Below are positions 1-7,886 of a stretch of DNA of 33,500 bases, piece after piece. The stretch is from NCBI GenBank assembly GCA_020725025.1, contig DYFV01000059.1:1-33500 (forward strand), in the 5' to 3' direction. How positions within the stretch are numbered: position 1 is the stretch's first letter; every line of letters starts with the position of its first letter. The stretch is from Azoarcus sp. (GTDB lineage Bacteria; Pseudomonadota; Gammaproteobacteria; Burkholderiales; Rhodocyclaceae). Both the position numbers and the translations under genes were made by a program. The notes under the pieces were generated by a model. That model saw only the letters and a program-made list of their open reading frames with translations. It was not told where the DNA came from and searched no databases.

Positions 1-74
1 TCGTGTTCTGCACCCACAAGAAGCTCGTGCGCCAGGTCGAGAAGCTCTTCCAGGTGAGCTTCACCTTCCTCTGA
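1..74 (+). CDS. trkA: Trk potassium uptake regulator TrkA, C-terminal end (partial)
   Basis: Only the last 23 codons are in the window, read from base 3 to a TGA at 72-74. The residues FCTHKKLVRQVEKLFQ fit the end of the second TrkA (RCK/TrkA-C) domain. TrkA is the cytoplasmic NAD(H)/nucleotide-binding subunit that gates the TrkH channel. The stop codon overlaps the trkH start by one base (TGATG), which implies translational coupling and supports the assignment. The start and most of the gene lie to the left of the window. Confidence 0.8.
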   Translation, partial: VFCTHKKLVRQVEKLFQVSFTFL

Positions 75-1531
75 TGCGCAGCTACTTCCCCGCCCTCAAC
101 GCCCTGGGCCTGATCATCATGATCTTCGGGCTGCTCATGGGCTTTCCGCTGGCGGTGTCCTTTCTGCTCCACGACGGCGCCACCGAGGCCTACGACCGGG
201 CGATCCTCATCACCGTCGCGTCCGGTCTGGCGCTGTGGGCGAGCACCCGAGGGCGCCGTCGCGACCTGCGCCCGCGCGACGGCTTCCTGCTGGTGGCGCT
301 CACCTGGGTCGTCACCCCGGTCTTCGGTGCCCTGCCCCTGCTCGGCTACCTGCCGGCCCTGTCCTACATCGACGCCTACTTCGAGGCCGTATCGGGACTC
401 ACCGCCACCGGGGCGACGGTGCTGTCCGGCCTCGACGCCCTGCCGATCTCGATCAATCTGTGGCGCACCTTCATGCACTGGGTCGGCGGCATGGGCGTGA
501 TCGTCCTGGTGGTGGCCATCCTGCCGCTGCTGGGCATCGGCGGACGTCAGCTCTTCAAGGCGGAGGTGCCCACGCCGATGAAGGAGTCCAGTCTCACGCC
601 GCGCATCGCAGAAACGGCCAAGGGGCTGTGGATCAGCTACACCGTGCTTACCGCGGCCTGCGGTGTGAGCCTGTGGCTCGTCGGTATGGACCCGTGGCAG
701 GCGCTCATCCACGCCTTCACGGTGGCGGGCCTGGGCGGCTTCTCGAGCAAGGACGCCTCGCTCGGCTACTTCAACAGCGTGTCGGTGGAGATGGTGGTGA
801 TCGGCTTCGCGCTGCTCGCCGGCCTGAACTACGCCACTCACTACCTCGCGCTCATACGGCGCAGCCCGGCGCCCTACTTCAGGGACCCGGAGATCCCCTT
901 TTACTTCCTGGTGCTGGGCCTGAGCGTGGCCCTGCTCACCACCTACCTGTATCAGCTCAACGCCCATACGGACCTGCCCACGACCCTGCGCTACGTCGCC
1001 TTCCACGTGGTGTCGATCTCCACCTCGCTGGGCCTGGCCACCTACGACTACACCCTGTGGCCGATGTTCGCCCAGATCTGGATCCTCTTCCTGGGCAGCT
1101 TCATCGCCTGTTCCGGCTCGACCGGAGGCGGCATCAAGATGATGCGCGCGATCATCCTGTACAAGCAGGTGTTCCGCGAGATCATCCGCTCGCTGCATCC
1201 GAACGCGGTCCGCCCGGTGCGGCTCGGGAACCAGCCGGTATCCGAGTCCATCCTGCACGCGGTGCTGGGCTTCAGCTTCATGTACATGGTCACCATCGTA
1301 TCGCTCACGCTGGTCCTGTCGGCGTCCGGGCTGGATCTCATCACCGGCTTCTCGGCGGTGGTGGCCTGCCTCAACAACACCGGGCCCGGCCTCGGCTCCG
1401 TCGGCCCCGCGGCCAACTATGCGGGGCTCACGGACTTTCAGACCGGAATGCTCTCCTTTGCGATGATCCTCGGCCGCCTCGAGATCTTCACCCTGCTGGT
1501 GGTGCTCACGCCGGTCTTCTGGCGCCGCTGA
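74..1531 (+). CDS. trkH: Trk potassium uptake transporter TrkH
   Basis: Membrane pore subunit of the Trk K+ uptake system, 485 aa, the normal TrkH length. The protein is almost entirely hydrophobic helices. The four pore-loop filters of the Trk/Ktr/HKT superfamily can be seen near residues 110-115 (TATGAT), 216-223 (TVAGLGGF), 316-321 (STSLGL) and 434-441 (NNTGPGLG). The [11 protein letters not shown] stretch around 348-358 is the mid-membrane gating loop of TM3 known in TrkH. It works with the nucleotide-binding TrkA, whose gene ends one base into this one, so the two are a coupled operon. A GC-rich inverted repeat begins at the stop codon (1531-1553). The call rests on sequence motifs and operon context. 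Confidence 0.95.
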   Translation: MRSYFPALNALGLIIMIFGLLMGFPLAVSFLLHDGATEAYDRAILITVASGLALWASTRGRRRDLRPRDGFLLVALTWVVTPVFGALPLLGYLPALSYIDAYFEAVSGLTATGATVLSGLDALPISINLWRTFMHWVGGMGVIVLVVAILPLLGIGGRQLFKAEVPTPMKESSLTPRIAETAKGLWISYTVLTAACGVSLWLVGMDPWQALIHAFTVAGLGGFSSKDASLGYFNSVSVEMVVIGFALLAGLNYATHYLALIRRSPAPYFRDPEIPFYFLVLGLSVALLTTYLYQLNAHTDLPTTLRYVAFHVVSISTSLGLATYDYTLWPMFAQIWILFLGSFIACSGSTGGGIKMMRAIILYKQVFREIIRSLHPNAVRPVRLGNQPVSESILHAVLGFSFMYMVTIVSLTLVLSASGLDLITGFSAVVACLNNTGPGLGSVGPAANYAGLTDFQTGMLSFAMILGRLEIFTLLVVLTPVFWRR

Positions 1532-1553
1532 GGGCGGGCCCGGCGTCCGCCCT
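1531..1553 (+). terminator. Possible hairpin after trkH
   Basis: AGGGCGG (1531-1537) and CCGCCCT (1547-1553) form a 7-bp stem with a 9-base loop directly after the trkH stop. No run of T follows, so it may be a weak or Rho-assisted terminator or an mRNA-stabilising hairpin. About 35 bases further on, GATAAT (1589-1594) could be a -10 box for hemE, but no good -35 box is present. Confidence 0.35.
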
Positions 1554-1631
1554 CGCCGGCTGGGGTCGGCAGGGCGGGCGAAAACGCGGATAATCGCGGT
1601 CTGCACCCGATCGGGCCGACCAGAGGACGCC

Positions 1632-2702
1632 ATGACCCGCCTAAGCAACGACACCTTCCTGCGCGCGCTGCTGCGCCAACCCACGGAATACACCCCCGTC
1701 TGGCTGATGCGCCAGGCCGGCCGCTACCTGCCCGAGTACTGCGAGACGCGCCGGCGTGCCGGCAGCTTCCTCAACCTGTGCAAGAGCCCGGCCCTCGCCT
1801 GCGAGGTGACGCTGCAGCCGCTCGCGCGCTACGACCTCGACGCCGCGATCCTCTTCTCCGACATCCTCACCGTCCCCGACGCCATGGGCCTGGGCCTGTA
1901 CTTCGCCGAGGGCGAAGGGCCCCGCTTCGAGCGCCCGCTGCGCGACGAGTGGGAGATCCGCAACCTGTCCGCCCCGGATCCCCACGTGGAGCTGCAATAC
2001 GTGATGGACGCAGTGGCCGAGATCCGGCGTGCGCTCGGCGGCAGCGTGCCGCTGATCGGTTTCTCGGGCAGTCCCTGGACCCTCGCCTGCTATATGGTCG
2101 AAGGCGGCTCGTCGGACGACTACCGCCGGATCAAGAGCCTCGCCTACAGCCGCCCCGACCTGCTGCATCACATCCTGGGGGTGACTGCCGATGCGGTGGT
2201 CGCCTATCTCAATGCCCAGATCGAGGCGGGCGCGCAGGCCGTGATGGTGTTCGATTCCTGGGGCGGGGTGCTGTCCGAGGCGGCCTACCAGGAGTTCTCG
2301 CTGCGCTACCTCGAGCGCGTCGTCGCCGGCCTTACCCGCGAGAAGGACGGCGAGCGCGTCCCCAACATCGTCTTCACCAAGGGGGGTGGCATCTGGATCG
2401 ACCGCATCGCCGCAATCGGCTGCGATGCCGTCGGGCTGGACTGGACCATGGACATCGGACGCGCCCGCGCGCTCGTGGGCGACCGCGTTGCGCTGCAGGG
2501 CAACCTGGACCCGGCAGTGCTGTTCGCGCCGCCGGAGGCGGTCGCGGCCGAAGCGCGCCGCGTCCTGGATGCGTTCGGCAACCATCCCGGGCACGTCTTC
2601 AACCTCGGCCACGGCATCTCCCAGTTCACGCCGCCCGAGTCGGTGTCGGTGCTGGTCGATACGGTGCACCAGCACAGCCGGAAGTTGCGCCAGGTCGCCT
2701 GA
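1632..2702 (+). CDS. hemE: Uroporphyrinogen III decarboxylase
   Basis: Cytoplasmic enzyme of haem synthesis that removes four carboxyl groups from uroporphyrinogen III to give coproporphyrinogen III; it needs no cofactor. It is 356 aa, the usual length. Both family signatures are present: [15 protein letters not shown] at residues 22-36, with the two substrate-binding arginines, and [16 protein letters not shown] near 143-158. The catalytic Asp is D77 in LFSDILT, the tyrosine of the active site is Y154, and the C-terminal histidine is in NLGHGI. The ATG at 1632 follows a GAGGA ribosome site. hemE followed by priA on the same strand is a common betaproteobacterial order. A strong GC hairpin 27 bases after the stop suggests it ends its own transcript. 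Confidence 0.97.
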   Translation: MTRLSNDTFLRALLRQPTEYTPVWLMRQAGRYLPEYCETRRRAGSFLNLCKSPALACEVTLQPLARYDLDAAILFSDILTVPDAMGLGLYFAEGEGPRFERPLRDEWEIRNLSAPDPHVELQYVMDAVAEIRRALGGSVPLIGFSGSPWTLACYMVEGGSSDDYRRIKSLAYSRPDLLHHILGVTADAVVAYLNAQIEAGAQAVMVFDSWGGVLSEAAYQEFSLRYLERVVAGLTREKDGERVPNIVFTKGGGIWIDRIAAIGCDAVGLDWTMDIGRARALVGDRVALQGNLDPAVLFAPPEAVAAEARRVLDAFGNHPGHVFNLGHGISQFTPPESVSVLVDTVHQHSRKLRQVA

Positions 2703-2728
2703 GCCCGGGCGAACGGGCCGTAGTCCGG

Positions 2729-2754
2729 CGTGGGGCGCTTACGGGCGCCCCACG
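2729..2754 (+). terminator. GC-rich hairpin terminator after hemE
   Basis: CGTGGGGCGC (2729-2738) and GCGCCCCACG (2745-2754) form a perfect 10-bp stem with a 6-base loop, 26 bases after the hemE stop. A second small hairpin, GGGGAA-TT-TTCCCC, lies at 2767-2780 and is followed by GTTTTCCC. There is only a weak T tract. Position and stem strength make a terminator likely. Confidence 0.6.
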
Positions 2755-2816
2755 CGCGTTTCCAGTGGGGAATTTTCCCCGTTTTCCCGTGGTGCACGGC
2801 GGCAAACCCGCTTGAC

Positions 2817-2825
2817 TTATACACA
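2817..2825 (+). promoter_or_regulatory. DnaA box candidate
   Basis: TTATACACA matches the DnaA-box consensus TTWTNCACA exactly. It lies about 170 bases upstream of a second pair of such boxes in the same AT-rich gap. A single 9-mer can occur by chance; the clustering is what makes it notable. Confidence 0.5.
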
Positions 2826-2994
2826 TCGATCTGGTTCTGCACCCAAATCCGCACGTCACGCCCCGAGTATGCACGCCTAAATAGCAAGTCATTGAAATAA
2901 AAGATGTTATGAAATTGCCTAGTGTTAAGGCAGAGTGACAGAAAGGCTTATGCCGTGCCGTGTTGAGGGGGTTTCACCCACGCAATTCACAAAC

Positions 2995-3017
2995 TTATCC
3001 ACAGGATTTGTGGACAA
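2995..3017. promoter_or_regulatory. Inverted pair of DnaA boxes
   Basis: TTATCCACA (2995-3003) is the classic high-affinity DnaA box. Five bases later, TGTGGACAA (3009-3017) is the same box on the other strand with one mismatch. Together with the flanking bases they form a near-perfect palindrome with 10-bp arms. It lies about 115 bases upstream of priA, so DnaA could bind here to control priA, or the site could be part of a DnaA-titrating cluster. Confidence 0.6.
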
Positions 3018-3063
3018 GAAATCTAAGAGTTTTCGCGGCAAGCAGTTACTGGTAGTTCCGAGG

Positions 3064-3093
3064 TTGATACTGAGAATCAGGCGACAACATACT
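3064..3093 (+). promoter_or_regulatory. Possible sigma-70 promoter of priA
   Basis: TTGATA (3064-3069, 5 of 6 bases of the -35 consensus) and CATACT (3088-3093, 4 of 6 of the -10 consensus) are separated by 18 bases and end about 38 bases before the priA ATG. It is the best match in the gap but not a strong one. Confidence 0.35.
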
Positions 3094-3131
3094 GATATAC
3101 AAGTAGTTCCCTATTGAGGCTCGCACCCGCA

Positions 3132-5300
3132 ATGCCTATCGTCCGTGTCGCGCTGCCCGTTCCTTTGGTGCAACTATTTGATTACAAGAGTGAACTCGCA
3201 TGTGAAGGCGATGTGGGGCGGTGCGTCCGTGTTCCCTTCGGGCGGGGCGAGAAGAGCGGCCTGATCGTCGCCGTACGACCCGATTCCGAGGTCGAGCCGG
3301 ATCGCCTCAAATCCGTCTCTCACATTCAGCGGGACGTCGCCCCACTCCCCCGAGACTGGCTCGAGCTGGTCGCCTTCGTCGCCCGCTATTACCACGCGCC
3401 GCTGGGCGAGGTCGTCGCGCTGGCCCTTCCGCCCGGCCTGCGCCGCGCGGACGCGGTCGCCAACCGTGAGGCCGACCCGCTCCTGGCGGTGAGCGAGGCC
3501 GGCCGGATGGCGCTGGCCGAAGCGCGACGGGAAAGCCGCGCCCTGGCACTGGTGCGCGCGCTCGGCGAGGCGGTGATGCGGCGCAGCGCGCTGCGCGCCC
3601 TGCCGGACGGGACGGCCCTGGGCGACGCGCTGCGCCGCGGCTGGATCGAGCCGGTGCGCCCGGCCGATCCCGGTGCGCCGGGGGGGGTGGTGCCGCCGCT
3701 CACCGCCGAACAGCAGGCGGCCGTGGACGAGGTGAGCGCGGCGGGCGAAGGCTTCGTGCCGTGGCTGCTCCACGGCGTGACCGGCAGCGGCAAGACCGAG
3801 GTTTACCTCCGGCTCGCCGCGCGGGTACTCGCGGCCGGGCGGCAGGTGCTGATGCTGGTGCCTGAGATCGCCCTCACCCCCCAGCTCGAGGCGCGTGTGG
3901 CCGGCCGTTTTCCCCACGCCCACGTGGTGAGCCTGCATTCGGCGCTGGCCGAGGGCGCGCGCTCGCAGGGCTTCGTGCATGCCCTCGAGGGCCGCGCCGA
4001 CATCGTGCTCGGCACCCGGCTGGCGGTGTTCGCGCCGCTGCCGCGACTCGGGCTGATTCTCATCGACGAGGAGCACGACGCCTCCTACAAGCAGCAGGAA
4101 GGCGTCCGCTACTCGGCGCGCGACGTGGCGGTGTGGCGGTCGCGTCAGCGCGGCGTGCCCATCGTGCTGGGCTCGGCCACGCCTTCGCTGGAGACCTGGC
4201 ATCACGCCCGCGGCGGACGCTACCGGGCCCTGAGACTGGCCGCGCGGGCGGTGGCGAGCACCCTGCCGGCCGTACGCTGCATCGACACGCGGCGGGTGAT
4301 TCTGGACGAGGGCATCAGTCCCGTCCTGCAGGCGGCGATCGGGGAACGGCTGGCGCGCGGCGAACAGAGCCTGGTGTTCCTCAACCGGCGCGGCTACGCC
4401 CCGGTGCTCGCCTGCCCGTCCTGCGGCTGGGTAAGCCGCTGCCCGCATTGCTCGGCCAACCTGGTGGTCCATCTCGCCGACCGGCGCGTGCGCTGCCACC
4501 ACTGCGGCTGCGAGGGGCAGATCCCGCGTGCCTGCCCCTCCTGCGGCAACCAGGACGTACAGCCCTTCGGGCGGGGCACCCAGCGCATCGAGGCGCGGCT
4601 GGCGGAGCTCTTTCCCCAGGCGCGCGTGCTGCGGGTCGACCGGGATTCGGCGCGCACCCGCGCCCAGTGGGAAGCGCTGCTTGCCGCCATCGCGGGCGGC
4701 GAGGCGGACATCCTGGTGGGCACCCAGATGATGGCCAAGGGGCACGACTTCCCGCGGCTCACCCTGGTGGGGGTGGTCGGGGCCGATGCCTCGCTGCACG
4801 CCGCGGACTTCCGCGCCCCGGAGCGCCTCTTCCAGCAGCTCATGCAGGTCGGCGGCCGGGCCGGGCGCGCCCACCTGCCCGGCGAGGTGCTGATCCAGAC
4901 CGAGTATCCGGAGCATCCGCTGTACCGCTGCCTGGCGCGCCACGATTTCGACGCCTTTGCCGAGCGGGCGCTCACCGAGCGCCGCCAGGCCGGTTTTCCG
5001 CCGTTCACCTTCCAGGCGATGTTGCGGGCGGACGCCCCGGCGCTCAACGACGCGATCGCCTTTCTCGAGCAGGCCCGCGCGATCGCGCGCGAGACGGCGC
5101 CCGAGGGCCTCCGGGTGTTCGACCCGGTGCCGATGCGCATGACCCGCCTCGCGCGGCGCGAGCGCGCCCAGCTGCTGGTCGAGGCCGACGAGCGGGCGCC
5201 CCTGCAGGCATTCCTGAGCCAGTGGGTGGGGGCGCTGCGTGGGCAGCGCACTCCCAGGGAGCTCCGCTGGCAGCTGGACGTGGATCCGTTGGAGGTTTGA
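3132..5300 (+). CDS. priA: Primosomal replication restart helicase PriA
   Basis: 3'-to-5' DNA helicase that recognises stalled replication forks and reloads the replicative helicase. The ATG at 3132 gives 722 aa starting MPIVRVALPVPLVQLFDY, which fits the PriA N-terminus; an in-frame TTG at 3114 would add six unlikely residues. Order: N-terminal 3'-end-binding domain (about 1-105), winged helix, helicase lobe 1 with Walker A GVTGSGKT (215-222) and DEEH (312-315), LGSATPS motif, then eight cysteines in CPSC/CPHC/CHHC/CPSC pairs (about 425-465) that hold two zinc ions, and helicase lobe 2 with VGGRAGR. All key residues look intact. DnaA-like sites lie just upstream. It faces mak, which ends at 5403 on the other strand. 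Confidence 0.96.
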   Translation: MPIVRVALPVPLVQLFDYKSELACEGDVGRCVRVPFGRGEKSGLIVAVRPDSEVEPDRLKSVSHIQRDVAPLPRDWLELVAFVARYYHAPLGEVVALALPPGLRRADAVANREADPLLAVSEAGRMALAEARRESRALALVRALGEAVMRRSALRALPDGTALGDALRRGWIEPVRPADPGAPGGVVPPLTAEQQAAVDEVSAAGEGFVPWLLHGVTGSGKTEVYLRLAARVLAAGRQVLMLVPEIALTPQLEARVAGRFPHAHVVSLHSALAEGARSQGFVHALEGRADIVLGTRLAVFAPLPRLGLILIDEEHDASYKQQEGVRYSARDVAVWRSRQRGVPIVLGSATPSLETWHHARGGRYRALRLAARAVASTLPAVRCIDTRRVILDEGISPVLQAAIGERLARGEQSLVFLNRRGYAPVLACPSCGWVSRCPHCSANLVVHLADRRVRCHHCGCEGQIPRACPSCGNQDVQPFGRGTQRIEARLAELFPQARVLRVDRDSARTRAQWEALLAAIAGGEADILVGTQMMAKGHDFPRLTLVGVVGADASLHAADFRAPERLFQQLMQVGGRAGRAHLPGEVLIQTEYPEHPLYRCLARHDFDAFAERALTERRQAGFPPFTFQAMLRADAPALNDAIAFLEQARAIARETAPEGLRVFDPVPMRMTRLARRERAQLLVEADERAPLQAFLSQWVGALRGQRTPRELRWQLDVDPLEV

Positions 5301-5310
5301 GGTCAGGGAT

Positions 5311-5443
5311 CAGGGGCTAGGGGCTAGGGAAAACCGGCGCGATCTGAACACTATGCGAGCTCTGAATGTGCCCGGGCCCGAAATCCGTGGGAACCGGTCG
5401 ATTCAAGCGTTTGTTCTCACTAGTCCCGAATCCCTAGCCCCTG
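5311..5443. repeat. GGGGCTA tandem repeat and its inverted copy between priA and mak
   Basis: Two copies of GGGGCTA followed by GGGA lie at 5313-5330. The inverted copy TCCCTAGCCCCT is at 5431-5442, a perfect 12-base match to 5319-5330 across a spacer of about 100 bases. The right arm lies inside the last codons of mak. The stretch 5301-5402 holds no gene. A related GC-rich tandem sequence occurs at 29878-29912. It looks like a dispersed short intergenic repeat rather than a standard terminator. Confidence 0.5.
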
Positions 5444-6338
5444 GAGAAGGCCACAACCACGCCGCCCCCCGCACCCCCGACGAGTCGCCGTGCCGGCTCG
5501 GCAGGAGGCGCGTGGCGATCACGTCCGAGAACACCCACTCCCCCCACCGCCGCGGCACGTTGCGGTAGAGGCGCTCCAGGCGCGAGAGGCCGCCGCCCAG
5601 CACGATCACGTCCGGGTCGACGACGTTGATGACGCCGGCGAGCGCGCGGGCGAGGCGTTCCTCGTAGCGCACGAGGGTCGCCTCGCAGGCGGCGTCGCCC
5701 GCTTGCGCGCCCTGCACGATCGCCTCGGGGGCGAGCGTGTAGCCGGTGTGCCGGAGGTGGTCGGCGGCCATGCCGGGGCCGGAGAGATAGGTTTCGATAC
5801 AGCCGTGGCGCCCGCAATAGCAGGCGGGCAGCGGCAGGTCGGACGCTCCCGGCAGCGGTAGCGGGTTGTGGCCCCATTCGCCGGCGACGGCGTTGGCGCC
5901 GACGAGGAGCCGTCCGTGGACCACCAGGCCGCCGCCGACACCGGTGCCGAGGATCACGCCGAACACCACCGGCGCGCCCGCTCCGGCGCCGTCGGCAGCT
6001 TCCGATACGGCGAGGCAGTTGGCGTCGTTGGCGATGCGCACCTCGCGCCCGAGACGGCGCGAGAGGTCGGCCTGCAGGGGGCGCCCGTTGAGGCAGGTGG
6101 AATTGGCGTTGCGGATGAGTCCGCTCGCCGGCGATGGCGAACCGGGCGTGCCCACGCCCACCGCGCCGCGCTTGCCGGTCTCGCGCTCGGCCGCCTCGAC
6201 GAGCGTGGCCACCGTCTCGACGGTGGCGGCGTAGTCATCCCGGGGCGTGGCGACGCGCCTGCGCAGGCGCTCCTCGCCCGCGTCGTCGAGCGCCACCACC
6301 TCGATCTTGGTGCCGCCGAGGTCGATGCCGATGCGCAA
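5403..6338 (-). CDS. mak: Fructokinase of the ROK family (Mak-like)
   Basis: ATP-dependent sugar kinase, probably fructose to fructose-6-phosphate, in the cytoplasm; 311 aa. It resembles E. coli Mak along its whole length. The N-terminal RIGIDLGGTK phosphate-binding loop, the catalytic aspartate D105 in ANDANC, and the ROK zinc site (H157 in GEWGHNPLP with C173, C175 and C180 in CYCGRHGC) are all present. No ATG fits the start: the conserved RIGIDLGGTK is preceded directly by TTG at 6338, taken as the start, with no clear ribosome site. Compared with Mak, which ends just after WLWP, this one carries about 14 extra residues that read into a repeat arm (5431-5442), a sign that the original stop was lost. 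It lies 38 bases after can on the same strand. Confidence 0.88.
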   Translation of the reverse strand: MRIGIDLGGTKIEVVALDDAGEERLRRRVATPRDDYAATVETVATLVEAAERETGKRGAVGVGTPGSPSPASGLIRNANSTCLNGRPLQADLSRRLGREVRIANDANCLAVSEAADGAGAGAPVVFGVILGTGVGGGLVVHGRLLVGANAVAGEWGHNPLPLPGASDLPLPACYCGRHGCIETYLSGPGMAADHLRHTGYTLAPEAIVQGAQAGDAACEATLVRYEERLARALAGVINVVDPDVIVLGGGLSRLERLYRNVPRRWGEWVFSDVIATRLLPSRHGDSSGVRGAAWLWPSPGARDSGLVRTNA

Positions 6339-6376
6339 GGCAGTTTCCCCGTCCGGTGGCCGCCGCAGTCGGGTCC

Positions 6377-7027
<651 letters not shown>

Positions 7028-7082
7028 GATCGATCCCCCGTATCGTCGGATTGTTGGAGGCGACCCTCGGGCCGCCCATCTT

Positions 7083-7106
7083 ATTCATAATTATGAATTA
7101 TATACT
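7083..7106 (-). promoter_or_regulatory. can promoter region with a perfect 16-base palindrome
   Basis: ATTCATAATTATGAAT at 7083-7098 is a perfect palindrome in an otherwise GC-rich gap of 126 bases. On the minus strand it overlaps TATAAT (7102-7097), a consensus -10 box for can. No good -35 box lies 17 bases upstream, as expected for a regulated promoter. The dyad resembles sites of small helix-turn-helix repressors (MarR or Rrf2 types), but no candidate regulator gene is adjacent. Confidence 0.5.
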
Positions 7107-7153
7107 CGCAGCCGCGGATTTGCGCAGCCGACGCGATTCCTCGCGCATCGTCG

Positions 7154-7876
7154 CTAGGTCCAGACCCCCAGGGCGCGCAACTGGCCTTCCGCCGCCGCCG
7201 ACCAGCCGCGGTTCGCGGCCGGGCTCGCAGGGCTCGGATGGAGGATGCGGCCGATGCGCAGTGGCAGCCCGGCCAGCGCCTCCGCCGCCCGGCCCTCGGC
7301 CCACCCGCCCACGCCGATCACCCACTCCGGCTCGAGGATCTCCGCCATGCGCCGCAGGTGCGCGTCGCAGGCGGCGAGCAGTGGCTTCTGCTCACCCGCC
7401 GGCAACTTGTCCGGCGTGACGTTGCGCCCGTCCGAGAAGAACACCAGGGGGCAGTAATTGGCGACGAAGTGCTCGGCGAAGAAGGCATCGGGCGTGACGA
7501 AACGTTCCTGAAAGAGTCCCCACAGGCGCCGGCCGCTCACTTCCGAGCGCGGGCAGGCGAAGCCTTCGACCGGCCGCCCCGGGTTCTCGGTGGCCGGCTT
7601 TCCGACGGGCCCGGCCAGCCCCAGCCAGTCGCGCACCGCGGTGATCTCGCCGAAGGGCACGCCGGTCTGCGCCATGCCGAAGGGCCCCGGATTCATGCCC
7701 AGGAAGATCACCCGCTTGGTCCCCTGCCCGTAGCGGTCCAGGTAGCGCTCGTGGACCGCCCAGGCGTAGTCGAGCGGGTTGTAGACATGGGTGACCGGGT
7801 CGGTGAAGGGCAGGTCGGCCACCCGGTGCGAGAGCTCGCGCGCGGCGCTCACCAGGGCGGAGGATTCTTGGATCAT
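7154..7876 (-). CDS. SMUG1-type uracil-DNA glycosylase
   Basis: DNA repair enzyme that cuts uracil (and in some bacterial relatives xanthine) out of DNA; 240 aa. It is strikingly like animal SMUG1. The uracil-binding and catalytic motif GMNPGPFGMAQTGVPFG is intact with N62, followed by VRDWLG, SEVSG, the Phe/Asn region AEHFVANYCPL, GRNLTP-like GRNVTP, and the C-terminal HPSP motif with H213 plus the ANRGW segment. Family 1 Ung motifs (GQDPYH) are absent. It starts 10 bases after the ampG stop on the same strand, so the two may share a transcript, though they have no evident functional link. SMUG1 is patchy in bacteria, which suggests transfer at some point. Confidence 0.92.
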   Translation of the reverse strand: MIQESSALVSAARELSHRVADLPFTDPVTHVYNPLDYAWAVHERYLDRYGQGTKRVIFLGMNPGPFGMAQTGVPFGEITAVRDWLGLAGPVGKPATENPGRPVEGFACPRSEVSGRRLWGLFQERFVTPDAFFAEHFVANYCPLVFFSDGRNVTPDKLPAGEQKPLLAACDAHLRRMAEILEPEWVIGVGGWAEGRAAEALAGLPLRIGRILHPSPASPAANRGWSAAAEGQLRALGVWT

Positions 7877-7886
7877 GGTGTGTGGT

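Larger units (their letters stand above)
2703..3131. other. AT-rich gene-free island between hemE and priA
   Basis: After the hemE hairpins, about 2810-3115 is clearly richer in A and T than anything else in the window, most of all 2880-2930. It carries sequences matching DnaA boxes at 2817-2825 and 2995-3017 and a possible priA promoter at 3064-3093. No convincing gene was found. The only open frame (60 codons from a GTG at 2935) runs through the DnaA-like sites and has no recognisable content. It could be a regulatory region, a secondary DnaA-binding locus, or a remnant of acquired DNA. Confidence 0.6.

Noticed and set aside
2810..3115. Active chromosomal origin
   Set aside because: Few boxes, no dnaA, dnaN, parA/B or mnmG nearby, and the genes on either side point towards rather than away from each other near 5.3 kb. 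Kept only as a DnaA-site cluster.
2935..3117. 60-codon open frame between hemE and priA
   Set aside because: Starts at GTG without a good ribosome site, runs through the DnaA-like palindrome, has no recognisable content, and the gap looks regulatory.
3114..3131. TTG start of priA six codons upstream
   Set aside because: The ATG at 3132 gives the conserved MPIVRVALP start; the extra residues match nothing.
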